In this document: one piece after another, positions 6,089 to 13,172 of the stretch
How positions within the stretch are numbered: position 1 is the first letter of the stretch
How the letters are laid out: each line of letters begins with the position of its first letter
NCBI GenBank assembly: GCA_016742125.1
Contig: JACVCM010000061.1
Span: 1 to 13,172 of the forward strand
DNA length: 13,172 bases
Reading direction: 5' to 3'
From: Sphingomonadaceae bacterium
Lineage (GTDB): Bacteria; Pseudomonadota; Alphaproteobacteria; Sphingomonadales; Sphingomonadaceae
The notes under the pieces: generated by a model
Databases searched by the model: none
The model's input: the letters and a program-made list of their open reading frames with translations, nothing else
Told to the model about the DNA's origin: nothing
Translations under genes and position numbers: made by a program

Positions 6089-7198
6089 TCAATGTAAACG
6101 CACAGGCAGATATGGGCGCGCGTCGATTTGCGGGATCGGGGCGACTTCATCTACCAGCATTGATGCCGCAGTGCGCGCGACGGCAGGGGCGGTCTGGATA
6201 CCGAAACCGCCCTGCCCGGCCAGCCAGAAAAATGCGGGATTTTTGGGATCGGGGCCAATAACCGGAAGCCGGTCGGGTGCAAAGCTGCGCAGACCAGCCC
6301 ATTTATGTTCGACCCGGCGTATATTCCAGTCGACGACCTGCTGCAACCGATCGATGGCAAGGGCAATGTCCATTTCCTCCGGTGCGGTGTCGCAGGCCGG
6401 GCTAGGCGTTTCATCATGCGGGCTGAGCCACAATGTTCCGCCGCTGTCAGGCTTGAAATAGAAACTGCCGTCGAGACCGATGACCAGCGGAAGGTCAGCT
6501 GGCGCGACAGGTTCGACCGCCAACTGTACGATCGTGCGCCGATAGGGCTGGATGCCAAGTTGCGGCACGCCGGCAATGCCTGCCAGTTCGTCCGCCCAGG
6601 CGCCCGCTGCGTTGACAAGCGTCGCGGCGGTGCAGGTGAAGCCGTCGGCAGCAAGCTCCCAATGGCTGCCGCTCCATCGCGCCGATTGCAGGCGGGCGTT
6701 ACATTGCAGATGCACCCCCCGCCGCCTCGCCTGCCGCAAATACGCGCCGTGCAGCGCGCCCACGTCGATGTCGCAGCAATCGGGTTCCCAAAGCCCCACC
6801 GCCCAATCGGGCCGCAACCCGGCCACTCGCGTTGCGACCTCGTCGCGCCCCAGCCGATCGAAGCGCACGCCGCTGCCTGCAAAATCGGTCAGTAGTCTCT
6901 CGGCGAGTGCCGTCTCTGCTTCGGTACCGATATGCAGCGCACCGCGCGGGTGCATAAGGGGGCCGTCGTGGAACTCCGCTGGCGGAACGGCGAGCAAGGG
7001 ACCGGACGCCGTAGTCAATGGCTGGACCATCGGGCCGCCATAGGCTTCATCCCAAAAAGCCGCCGAGCGCCCGGTTGAATGATAGCCGGGCTGCGCCTCG
7101 GCCTCAATCAGTATGACCGACCGCTGAGCTGCGATCTCCGCCGCAAGGCTGGCGCCTGCAATACCGGCGCCGATAATGGCAATGTCGAAGTCGCTCAT
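6089..7198 (-). CDS. FAD-dependent D-amino-acid dehydrogenase-like oxidoreductase (DauA-like)
   Basis: This 369-residue flavoprotein belongs to the DAO superfamily. The N-terminal FAD-binding motif is GAGIAG (10-15) with Glu32 at the end of the second strand. Other family stretches are AQPGYHSTGRSAA (35-47), LVNAAGAWADELAG (194-207), SFYFKPDSGG (245-254), WAGLRSFAPD (300-309) and FFWLAGQGGFGIQT (323-336). By memory these track Pseudomonas aeruginosa D-arginine dehydrogenase DauA closely, with nearly the same numbering. The carboxylate-binding Arg304, Tyr53, Tyr247 and Arg221 equivalents appear kept, but DauA His48 is Phe and Glu87 is Ala, so the substrate probably is not D-arginine. I expect deamination of a D-amino acid or related amine, substrate unknown. 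The start is ATG 7198, overlapping the hydrolase stop by 4 bp (ATGA); the frame extends 16 codons upstream but family similarity begins here. Confidence 0.88.
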   Translation of the reverse strand: MSDFDIAIIGAGIAGASLAAEIAAQRSVILIEAEAQPGYHSTGRSAAFWDEAYGGPMVQPLTTASGPLLAVPPAEFHDGPLMHPRGALHIGTEAETALAERLLTDFAGSGVRFDRLGRDEVATRVAGLRPDWAVGLWEPDCCDIDVGALHGAYLRQARRRGVHLQCNARLQSARWSGSHWELAADGFTCTAATLVNAAGAWADELAGIAGVPQLGIQPYRRTIVQLAVEPVAPADLPLVIGLDGSFYFKPDSGGTLWLSPHDETPSPACDTAPEEMDIALAIDRLQQVVDWNIRRVEHKWAGLRSFAPDRLPVIGPDPKNPAFFWLAGQGGFGIQTAPAVARTAASMLVDEVAPIPQIDARPYLPVRLH

Positions 7199-8151
7199 TT
7201 TGCAGGCGCGTATGTGTCCATGAAGGCGGTAATGCGGTCGAGGCACTGGTCGCGGACCCCGTCCGCCTCCCGCAACAGTTCATGTGCTGCTTCCTTGCCG
7301 AAAATCAGGGTTTCGGCTTTTGGCAGGCGCTTGCTGTCCTTGATGATGCGCGGCGTGCTGACCAACTGGTCGGCCGTGGTCGCCATGAGCAGGATGGGTG
7401 TGTCGATAGCCTCCAGCCGCCCCGGCTCATCGAGCATGCGGATGGACGCGATGGCACGCTCGATCCAGTGCCAGGTTGGCGGCCCGAGTTTTACTGCGGG
7501 CCTGATGTCCCACCAGGCAATCTCGTCCGCATAGCGATCCTCGTCATGAGTCAATATCTTCCCGCGCATGCTCATTGGCGACATCGGCTTTTCGCTGACC
7601 TTCCACGCGGCATCATTCGCCTTGCCTATCTTGCACATCAATCTTGCGAAAACATGGTTCAATCCTAGCGGCAATCCCCCCGTCTGGATACCGAGCATCG
7701 GCGCACTCATCGCCACAGCCACAGGATCGATGGCCTTTTCGACCAGCGCACGCATTGTCAGATGGCCGCCCATACTGTGCGCCAGCACCACATGAGGCTC
7801 CGGCGTTTCGGCCTTCCAACTTTGCCAGAAAAAGCGAAGGTCGGCAATCCATGTGGCAAAATCGTCGATATGTCCCACCTGCGGATCGGGCAGCATCCGG
7901 CCGGAACCGCCCTGTCCGCGCCAGTCTATTGACGTAACGCGCCACCCCGCATCGGCAAAATGCTGCAGCGTCTCCAGATATTTTTCATAATGGTCCCCCC
8001 GTCCCGGCAGGAAGAGCATAGACCCACGCGACTTCGCGGCGCCCTGCCAGTCGATCCGGCGTATCGGCCAGCCATCAGCTGCGTGCCATATGCTCTCTGT
8101 GGCATCTGTCGGAATGGCGCGTCGGTTCATCGTCGAATTGGGCGCGTGCAT
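7195..8151 (-). CDS. Alpha/beta hydrolase, lysophospholipase / S33-like
   Basis: This 318-residue cytoplasmic-looking protein lacks a signal peptide. It has the fold's typical order: an oxyanion-side strand LFLPGRGDHYEKY (46-58), DWRGQGGSGR (76-85), the nucleophile elbow AHSMGG with Ser126, a cap region (about 155-230), Asp261 in ATTADQLVS, and His290 in EAAHELLREAD. Ser126-Asp261-His290 form a plausible catalytic triad. The pattern is that of monoacylglycerol lipase / lysophospholipase L2 (PldB-like) enzymes, so an ester or lysophospholipid substrate is likely but unproven. The start at 8151 is supported by AAAAGG (minus strand, 8157-8162) five bases upstream; an internal Met8 lacks such a site. 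It overlaps the downstream oxidoreductase gene by 4 bp, so the two are an operon. Confidence 0.88.
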   Translation of the reverse strand: MHAPNSTMNRRAIPTDATESIWHAADGWPIRRIDWQGAAKSRGSMLFLPGRGDHYEKYLETLQHFADAGWRVTSIDWRGQGGSGRMLPDPQVGHIDDFATWIADLRFFWQSWKAETPEPHVVLAHSMGGHLTMRALVEKAIDPVAVAMSAPMLGIQTGGLPLGLNHVFARLMCKIGKANDAAWKVSEKPMSPMSMRGKILTHDEDRYADEIAWWDIRPAVKLGPPTWHWIERAIASIRMLDEPGRLEAIDTPILLMATTADQLVSTPRIIKDSKRLPKAETLIFGKEAAHELLREADGVRDQCLDRITAFMDTYAPAK

Positions 8152-8191
8152 GGTTACCTTTTGGCAAGCTTTGTTGGTTAATGCCTGGCAA
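8152..8191. promoter_or_regulatory. Very short divergent region between the hydrolase gene and cpaA
   Basis: Only 40 bp separate the two divergent starts if cpaA begins at 8192. It holds the hydrolase ribosome binding site, a direct repeat of tggcaa, and ttaa-tgcctgg-caaa at 8178-8192, a weak half-match to the CtrA box TTAA-N7-TTAA. The cpa promoter must lie in this gap or within the hydrolase coding sequence. No clear -35/-10 pair is seen. Confidence 0.35.
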
Positions 8192-8665
8192 ATGACCAGT
8201 GAAGCCCTCGCTTACGCACTCCTCTCCGGATTGGCAATTGCACTGTTGGTGTCGATCTATACCGACATCAGATATCGCCTAATTTTCAACAAGGTAACGC
8301 TTCCGATCGCGCTTGCGGCGCCGCTTTTCTGGTATGCGACGGGCAGCTTCACACTGACGGAAATCGGTATCCACCTGCTGACCGGTGCGATCGTCTTCGG
8401 CTTCGTTGCAATCGCGTTCCATTTCGGCGCGATGGGTGGCGGGGATGTCAAGCTTTTTGCGGCTTTGGCGCTATGGTTCAGCTGGACCGAGGTGTTCCGG
8501 CTGGTGCTCTATGCGTCGATTATCGGTGCGTTGGTAACCATCATTTTTTTGGTGATTCACAAGGTAAAACAAAAGGATGGCCGTGTACGCGTGCCATATG
8601 GGGTCGCAATATCGCTGGCCGGCCTGTTGGTGGCCGGTGAACGGATTTTTAACCATTTTACGTGA
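8192..8665 (+). CDS. cpaA: Type IV prepilin peptidase of the Flp/Tad pilus (CpaA/TadV)
   Basis: This inner-membrane aspartyl protease (A24 family) cleaves the leader of Flp prepilins and pseudopilins. The 157 residues are mostly hydrophobic with about four to six membrane helices. The two catalytic aspartates are Asp25 in YTDIRYRLIFN, where the family usually has IPN, and Asp85 in GGGDVKLFAA. The C-terminal RVPYGVAISLAGL (132-144) is typical of CpaA. It is a minimal peptidase without the methylase domain. The start is uncertain: ATG at 8192 places Asp25 as in homologues, but ATG at 8150 would give 171 residues and overlap the divergent hydrolase start. Neither has a strong ribosome site. It heads the cpa operon. 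Confidence 0.9.
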   Translation: MTSEALAYALLSGLAIALLVSIYTDIRYRLIFNKVTLPIALAAPLFWYATGSFTLTEIGIHLLTGAIVFGFVAIAFHFGAMGGGDVKLFAALALWFSWTEVFRLVLYASIIGALVTIIFLVIHKVKQKDGRVRVPYGVAISLAGLLVAGERIFNHFT

Positions 8666-8706
8666 AACAGGGCGCCTAACAGGGGCCTTTCAGGGGACAG
8701 TTCGTC

Positions 8707-9765
8707 ATGGATAGGAAAAAAGTCATATTGCTGGTGGCTGCGCTAGTCATAGCTGCCATCACCGCCTTTATGGCGCGCAGCATGTTTACAGGTGCTGCTG
8801 CACCAAAGGCAGCGGCGGTCGCCAGACCCGTCGAGACCGGACCCAAGGTCATGGTCGCGACGAAGGCATTGCCGGTGGGCACAATCATCACCGCAGACAG
8901 CTTCCGCTACCAACCCTGGCCGAAGGAACTGGTCGAGGACGCCTATTTCATCGAAGGTGAACCCGGCGCTGCAGCGGCTCCCGAAACGGGCAAGGCCGAA
9001 ACCGATATGGCTGCCCCCGACGATATCATTGGCACTGTTGTTCGCAATTCGATCACGGCAGGCCAACCGATCACCAAAGGCTCGCTCGTGAAACCGGGTG
9101 ACCGTGGCTTCCTTGCCGCCGCACTTGGCCCCGGCATGCGCGCCGTCACGGTCCGCGTGTCGGCACTGACCGGTGTGGCCGGCTTCGTATTCCCCGGCGA
9201 CCGCGTAGACCTCGTCCTGACACAGAATGTTGAAGGCCCCGGCGGACCGCCGCTGAAGGTATCGGAAACGATCATTCGCAACCTGCGCGTGCTGGCAACC
9301 GACCAGCGTTCGACCAACGTCGCCGACAAGAACGGTAAAACACTGGTCCGCAAGTTCAAGCTGGTGACCATGGAAGCAACGCCTTCTATCGCAGAACGAA
9401 TCACTGTTGCGCAGTCGATCGGTACCATCAGTCTGGCACTACGTTCGCTTGCCGATAATGCCGCCGAACTGGAGCAGGCGCTTGCGTCGGGTTCGGTCAG
9501 CATTCCGGAAGGCGCAACGGCCGAACAGGAAGCCGCGATCATGCGCTCTGTGGCGCAGCGTCCGGTCGCCGGCAAGAGCACCTACACCACGGGCGGCGAC
9601 GTATCGCGCTTCCAGCGTAGCTCGCTCCCTGCACAAACCCCTGTGGCGATAGCTGCCGAGAATGTGCGCATCCAAAGGCAAATCCAGAAGGTCAATCGTT
9701 CGGCGACCGTCCGCGTATCGCGCGGCGGCAACCCCGAAGATGTCGACGTAAGCCGGAGTCAGTAA
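8707..9765 (+). CDS. cpaB: Flp pilus assembly protein CpaB (RcpC-like)
   Basis: CpaB is a periplasmic protein of the Tad apparatus thought to support or gate the secretin CpaC. The 352-residue product has an N-terminal membrane anchor (about 5-24, KVILLVAALVIAAITAFMA), a SAF domain (about 46-83, PKVMVATKALPVGTIITADSF) and the RcpC/CpaB domain (about 107-250), with RNSITAGQPITKGSLVKPGD and GVAGFVFPGDRVDLVLT as family marks. An Ala/Glu-rich insert at about 84-104 separates the two parts of the SAF region. The C-terminal 60 residues are polar and probably flexible, with QRQIQKVNRS. AGGGGA at 8692-8697 is the ribosome site, 9 bases before the ATG. The cpaC start follows one base after the stop. 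Confidence 0.95.
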   Translation: MDRKKVILLVAALVIAAITAFMARSMFTGAAAPKAAAVARPVETGPKVMVATKALPVGTIITADSFRYQPWPKELVEDAYFIEGEPGAAAAPETGKAETDMAAPDDIIGTVVRNSITAGQPITKGSLVKPGDRGFLAAALGPGMRAVTVRVSALTGVAGFVFPGDRVDLVLTQNVEGPGGPPLKVSETIIRNLRVLATDQRSTNVADKNGKTLVRKFKLVTMEATPSIAERITVAQSIGTISLALRSLADNAAELEQALASGSVSIPEGATAEQEAAIMRSVAQRPVAGKSTYTTGGDVSRFQRSSLPAQTPVAIAAENVRIQRQIQKVNRSATVRVSRGGNPEDVDVSRSQ

Positions 9766-9766
9766 C

Positions 9767-11284
9767 ATGAACAAGATTTCCAGAATCAAAACCGGCTTTG
9801 CGGCTGCAGCCCTTGCAGTTGCCATGGGAACCACGGCGCTCGTCGCCTTCCCCGCCGCAGCGCAGGCCCAGGCAGGTGAAAAACAGCTGACGCTGTCCAT
9901 CGGTGAAGCGCAGCAGATCAATCTCGGATCGCCAGTCACAGATGTGGTCGTGGCCGACCCGCGGGTTGCCGATGTCGACATTACATCCAACCGGAAGCTC
10001 TATATCCTCGCCAAAGGTCCCGGCATCACCGATGTGGTCGCGACCGATGGCGCAGGCCGGACGGTATATCGGGCAAAGGTTCTCGTCGGCGGCAATCTCA
10101 GCTCGATCGACCAGCTGCTGAAACTGGCAATGCCGGATTCGGACATCCAGGTTACAACGATGAACAATGTCGTTCTGCTGACCGGCACGGTTGCACAGCC
10201 GGGTGAAGCCGCCGAAGCGGAAGATCTCGCCCGCGCATTCGTCGCGAATACAGGCGGCGGCAACGTTACCGCTACGAATGTCATCAACCGGATCAAGACG
10301 GCGACGCCGTTGCAGATCAATTTGCAGGTGCGCGTCGCCGAGGTCAGTCGTTCGCTGGCCAAGGAAATTTCGGGTAACTTGCAAAGCGGCAAATCAGGCA
10401 TTGATCGCGACGGTGTTCCCTATTTCTTCGGTGCTGGACGCGGTCGGGATGTCGTTGTCGGAGGTACAGTGGTCTATCCGGAAGATGGAAATACCATTGC
10501 CGGCATCGGTCGCCTTTTTGGTATCGATATAGAGGCCGCTTTCGATCTGTCGGAACGCGCAGGCTTGACGTCGACACTTGCAAATCCGAATTTGACCACT
10601 GTCTCGGGTGAAACTGCCGAATTTCTGGCAGGGGGCCGATTCCCGGTCGTTACTTCATCCAACAACGGCACATCGGTTTCTTATGAGAGTTTTGGCGTTG
10701 GGCTGACCTACACCCCAATCGTTCTGTCAGACGGACGGATTTCGCTGCGCGTTCGCACGGAAGTTTCAGACATTTCCTCGCAAGGGGCTGTCCGCGTCGG
10801 CGGCCTCGAAGTTCCTGCCACGACCAACCGTATGGCAGAAACCACTGTTGAGCTCGGTTCAGGCCAAAGCATCATGATAGCGGGCTTGCTCAAAAACGAC
10901 TTGAGCAACTCAGTGGCAAAAATGCCAGGCGTTGGGGATATCCCTGTGCTCGGGGCGCTGTTCAAATCGAACGGCTGGCGTCGCAATGAGACCGAGCTGA
11001 TGATCGTCATCACGCCTTATCTGGTGAAGCCGGTGTCCGACAGCGAAATCAAGCTGCCGACTGACGGCATTCATTCGGTTCATGATGCCGAACGCGTCCT
11101 TATGAACAAGGTAACGGAAGATATGGGTCGGTCGACCCGACCGATGCCGACAATTGCGCCAGCGCCTGCCAACGGCCCCGAAATGGGATCGGTAAGCGAT
11201 GCTGCCCCGGCAATTCCCAGCCAGAAAGCGACAGCGACGGCGCAGGCATCCATCTCGGGTCCCGGCTTCAGCTTTGACAATTGA
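9767..11284 (+). CDS. cpaC: Outer-membrane secretin of the Flp/Tad pilus (CpaC/RcpA)
   Basis: CpaC forms the outer-membrane channel through which the Flp pilus passes. The 505 residues start with a signal peptide (about 1-36, cut near AAAQAQA-GEKQ). A pilus/secretin N-terminal domain follows (about 37-108, with VTDVVVADPRVADV and ILAKGPGITDVVATD), then a BON-like domain (about 110-176, VVLLTGTVAQPGEA) and the secretin core (about 180-422). Core marks are LTSTLANPNLTTVSGETAEFLAGG (267-290), VGLTYTPIVLSDGRI, the VPGs-like KMPGVGDIPVLGALF (385-399) and ETELMIVITPYLV (408-420). The final 80 residues are a Pro/Ala-rich tail. GGAG at 9755-9758 inside cpaB is the ribosome site. The gene is complete. 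Confidence 0.97.
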   Translation: MNKISRIKTGFAAAALAVAMGTTALVAFPAAAQAQAGEKQLTLSIGEAQQINLGSPVTDVVVADPRVADVDITSNRKLYILAKGPGITDVVATDGAGRTVYRAKVLVGGNLSSIDQLLKLAMPDSDIQVTTMNNVVLLTGTVAQPGEAAEAEDLARAFVANTGGGNVTATNVINRIKTATPLQINLQVRVAEVSRSLAKEISGNLQSGKSGIDRDGVPYFFGAGRGRDVVVGGTVVYPEDGNTIAGIGRLFGIDIEAAFDLSERAGLTSTLANPNLTTVSGETAEFLAGGRFPVVTSSNNGTSVSYESFGVGLTYTPIVLSDGRISLRVRTEVSDISSQGAVRVGGLEVPATTNRMAETTVELGSGQSIMIAGLLKNDLSNSVAKMPGVGDIPVLGALFKSNGWRRNETELMIVITPYLVKPVSDSEIKLPTDGIHSVHDAERVLMNKVTEDMGRSTRPMPTIAPAPANGPEMGSVSDAAPAIPSQKATATAQASISGPGFSFDN

Positions 11285-11306
11285 TTTCCAGTTCAGGAGA
11301 ATAGCT

Positions 11307-11906
11307 ATGCGTAATATGAAATTCCTGACCGCAGCAGCTGCCAGCCTCGCGCTTGTTGGATGCGGTGCCTCGCTGGGAACCAACACGTCGATGTACTCAG
11401 TCCACCAGCCGGTGGTCGAGCGGACCAACTATGCCATCGACCTTGCCAGCGACGGCAGCGGCATCTCGTCGGCCGAACAAGCCCGTCTCGCGGAATGGTT
11501 CGAAGCACTTCAGCTAGGTTACGGCGACCGTGTCTCCATCGATTATGGCGGTGGTTACCCCAGCGCCACGACTGCTCAGATTGTCGCGGCAGCAGCGGCG
11601 GATCGCGGCGTGATTATCGAAAAGACCGCGCCGGTCACGCAAGGCCAGGTCAGCCCCGGCATGCTTCGCGTCGTTGTAACGCGGTCCAAGGCATCGGTGC
11701 CGTCATGTCCCGACTGGAGCACGAACCGCGAATATAATTACAACGCCAGCAATCACAGCAATTACGGCTGTGCCATCAATAGCAACCTCGCCGCGATGGT
11801 CGCCGATCCCGAAGATTTGGTTCGCGGACGTGAGAATGGCAAACTCGACAGCAATAGCGGCAAACGCGCGGTGGACACCTATCGCACCAAGACCGGAGGC
11901 AACTGA
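11307..11906 (+). CDS. cpaD: Flp/Tad pilus assembly lipoprotein CpaD
   Basis: CpaD is a small outer-membrane or periplasmic lipoprotein of the Tad machine, thought to help the secretin assemble. The 199-residue product has a lipobox (ALVGC, Cys19). The family C-terminal signature is clear: CPDWS (134-138) followed by SNYGCAINSNLAAMVADPEDLVRGR (151-175, noted by its ends) with Cys134 and Cys155 that could pair. The start at 11307 is favoured over longer in-frame openings because it begins the signal peptide and is preceded by AGGAGA (11295-11300) six bases away. It lies 22 bp after cpaC, and its stop shares one base with the cpaE start (TGATG). Confidence 0.93.
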   Translation: MRNMKFLTAAAASLALVGCGASLGTNTSMYSVHQPVVERTNYAIDLASDGSGISSAEQARLAEWFEALQLGYGDRVSIDYGGGYPSATTAQIVAAAAADRGVIIEKTAPVTQGQVSPGMLRVVVTRSKASVPSCPDWSTNREYNYNASNHSNYGCAINSNLAAMVADPEDLVRGRENGKLDSNSGKRAVDTYRTKTGGN

Positions 11907-13162
11907 TGAACGCTCCATGGAAATCCGGAGTCGCGGGAACGCGCGATCCCATTAACGCCTATGTCTGCGACGATCTGACGCTCGACGTCATTCGCGGCGT
12001 GTGCGAAGAAATGGGCTGGAGTCAGGACAAGGCCTATAAAGGCGGCCTGCGCAATGCCATCCAGTCGCTGTCGGTGTCGGCCAGCCCGCAAATATTGCTG
12101 GTCGACCTGTCGGAATCGGGCGACCCGATTTCGGACATCAACAGCCTGGCCGAGGTTTGCGAGCCCGGCACGATCGTGATCGCGGTCGGACAGGTGAACG
12201 ACGTGCGCCTGTATCGCGATCTGCTGATGTCGGGTCTTCAGGATTATCTGCTCAAACCGCTGAGCCCCGACGCTTTGCGCGATTCATTCGCCAATGCGCA
12301 GACGATCCTGAACGCGCCCAAGCATGAAGAGCATAATGCCGACCGTCCGCATATCTCGACCGCCATTATCGGCACCCGAGGTGGTGCCGGCGCATCGACG
12401 ATCGCATCTTCGATAGCATGGGCTTTTTCGGACAAGCTTGGCCATCAGACCGGGTTTCTGGATCTCGACGTCCATTTCGGTACCGGTGCGCTGGCGATGG
12501 ACCTGGAGCCGGGACGCGGCCTAACCGATGCGATCGACAATCCGAGCCGCATCGATGGCCTGTTCATCGAACGCGCCATGATCAAGGCAAATGAGAAACT
12601 CTCGATCCTTTCGGCAGAGGCACCGATGAGCAGCCCGGTTCTGACCGACGGCAGCGCTTTCTATCAGTTGCAGGAAGAATTCCGTGCAGCGTTTGAAAAC
12701 ACCGTCATCGACATGCCGCGCAGCATGCTGATCGCCTATCCGCACCTGATGCAGGACGTAAATGTCGCGGTCGTCGTGACCGAACTGACGCTTGCTGCAG
12801 CGCGCGATACCATCCGCGTGCTTGCCTGGCTCAAGCAGAATGCGCCGCACTGCAAGCTGCTGGTTGTCGCCAACAAGGTTCAGACCACGACGCTGGAAAT
12901 CACCCGCAAGGATTTCGAAAGCACAATCGAACGCAAGATCGATCTGGTGTTGCCGGCCGATCCCAAGGCAGCGGCCCAAGCAGCAAAGGTGGGTCAGCCG
13001 CTGGTTGACGCCGTGCGCGGCAGCAAGGTGTCGACAGGGATCGTCACACTGGCGGACATGATCACCGGCTCGGCCGCTGAAGCAGCCGAGGCTGCTCCAG
13101 CCGAAGAGAAGGCCAAAAAGTCGGTGATGGCCGGGTTCAAGTCGCTTCTGGCCAAAAAGTAA
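11906..13162 (+). CDS. cpaE: Flp/Tad pilus localisation ATPase-like protein (CpaE/TadZ)
   Basis: CpaE is a MinD/ParA-superfamily protein that places the Tad secretion apparatus, usually at a cell pole. The 418 residues comprise an N-terminal receiver-like domain (about 17-135; QILLVDLSESGDP with Asp67, and LLKPLS with Lys117) and a MinD-like ATPase domain (about 148-390). The deviant Walker A is GTRGGAGAST (156-165), with Arg in place of the signature Lys and no GKT lysine. Next are FLDLDVHFGTGAL (184-196) and a Walker B-like VIDMPR (267-272). The final 30 residues are Ala/Glu/Lys-rich. GGAGG at 11895-11899, inside cpaD, lies six bases before the ATG. The window ends 10 bp later with gcagga, probably the ribosome site of the next gene, expected to be cpaF. 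Confidence 0.95.
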   Translation: MNAPWKSGVAGTRDPINAYVCDDLTLDVIRGVCEEMGWSQDKAYKGGLRNAIQSLSVSASPQILLVDLSESGDPISDINSLAEVCEPGTIVIAVGQVNDVRLYRDLLMSGLQDYLLKPLSPDALRDSFANAQTILNAPKHEEHNADRPHISTAIIGTRGGAGASTIASSIAWAFSDKLGHQTGFLDLDVHFGTGALAMDLEPGRGLTDAIDNPSRIDGLFIERAMIKANEKLSILSAEAPMSSPVLTDGSAFYQLQEEFRAAFENTVIDMPRSMLIAYPHLMQDVNVAVVVTELTLAAARDTIRVLAWLKQNAPHCKLLVVANKVQTTTLEITRKDFESTIERKIDLVLPADPKAAAQAAKVGQPLVDAVRGSKVSTGIVTLADMITGSAAEAAEAAPAEEKAKKSVMAGFKSLLAKK

Positions 13163-13172
13163 ACCGGCAGGA

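Noticed and set aside
6305..6895. A 196-codon plus-strand frame opposite the FAD oxidoreductase
   Set aside because: The oxidoreductase motifs account for the sequence; the plus-strand product is Arg/Pro-rich without structure.
9692..10384. A 230-codon minus-strand frame opposite the start of cpaC
   Set aside because: It spans the cpaB/cpaC junction antisense to both genes, and its translation has no domain or signal.
1..13172. Mobile element, CRISPR, toxin-antitoxin or defence island
   Set aside because: No transposase, integrase, spaced direct repeats, tRNA attachment site, or defence-type domain was seen. Gene content is housekeeping plus pilus assembly.

Overview
The window looks like chromosomal DNA of an alphaproteobacterium, most likely a sphingomonad (Sphingomonadaceae type). 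I infer this from the GC-rich codon use, the gene order lipoprotein-argS-SPOR protein, the ispH-thrB-rnhA cluster, the cpa/tad pilus locus, and a short palindrome of the kind often scattered in sphingomonad intergenic DNA. No taxonomic marker is present, so genus level is a guess. Coding density is very high. I see no tRNA, rRNA, CRISPR array, transposase or prophage gene.

Positions 98-3200 hold a minus-strand block of three closely spaced genes. In transcription order they are an unrecognised lipoprotein, arginyl-tRNA synthetase (argS), and a single-pass membrane protein with a C-terminal SPOR peptidoglycan-binding domain. A divergent 136-bp region (3201-3336) separates this from a plus-strand housekeeping operon at 3337-5715: ispH (last step of the MEP isoprenoid pathway), thrB (APH-fold homoserine kinase) and rnhA (RNase HI). 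These three are packed so tightly that thrB begins with TTG one base after the ispH stop, and rnhA begins with GTG inside the thrB stop.

Positions 5716-8151 hold a convergent junction with a 13-bp-arm palindrome, then a minus-strand group. In transcription order it is an alpha/beta hydrolase, an FAD-dependent D-amino-acid dehydrogenase-like enzyme overlapping it by 4 bp, and a 58-residue YegP-like (DUF1508) protein with a strong ribosome binding site.

Positions 8192-13162 hold the front part of a Flp/Tad pilus assembly operon on the plus strand: cpaA (prepilin peptidase), cpaB, cpaC (secretin), cpaD (lipoprotein) and cpaE (TadZ-like positioning ATPase). The operon runs off the right edge, where cpaF would be expected. 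Together these build the envelope-spanning secretion channel and its polar localiser. No Flp pilin gene is present within the window.

I did not find an obviously new system. The best leads are the changed substrate-pocket residues in the DauA-like dehydrogenase, the lysine-less P-loop of CpaE, the shared start region between the hydrolase and cpaA, and the unknown lipoprotein next to argS.
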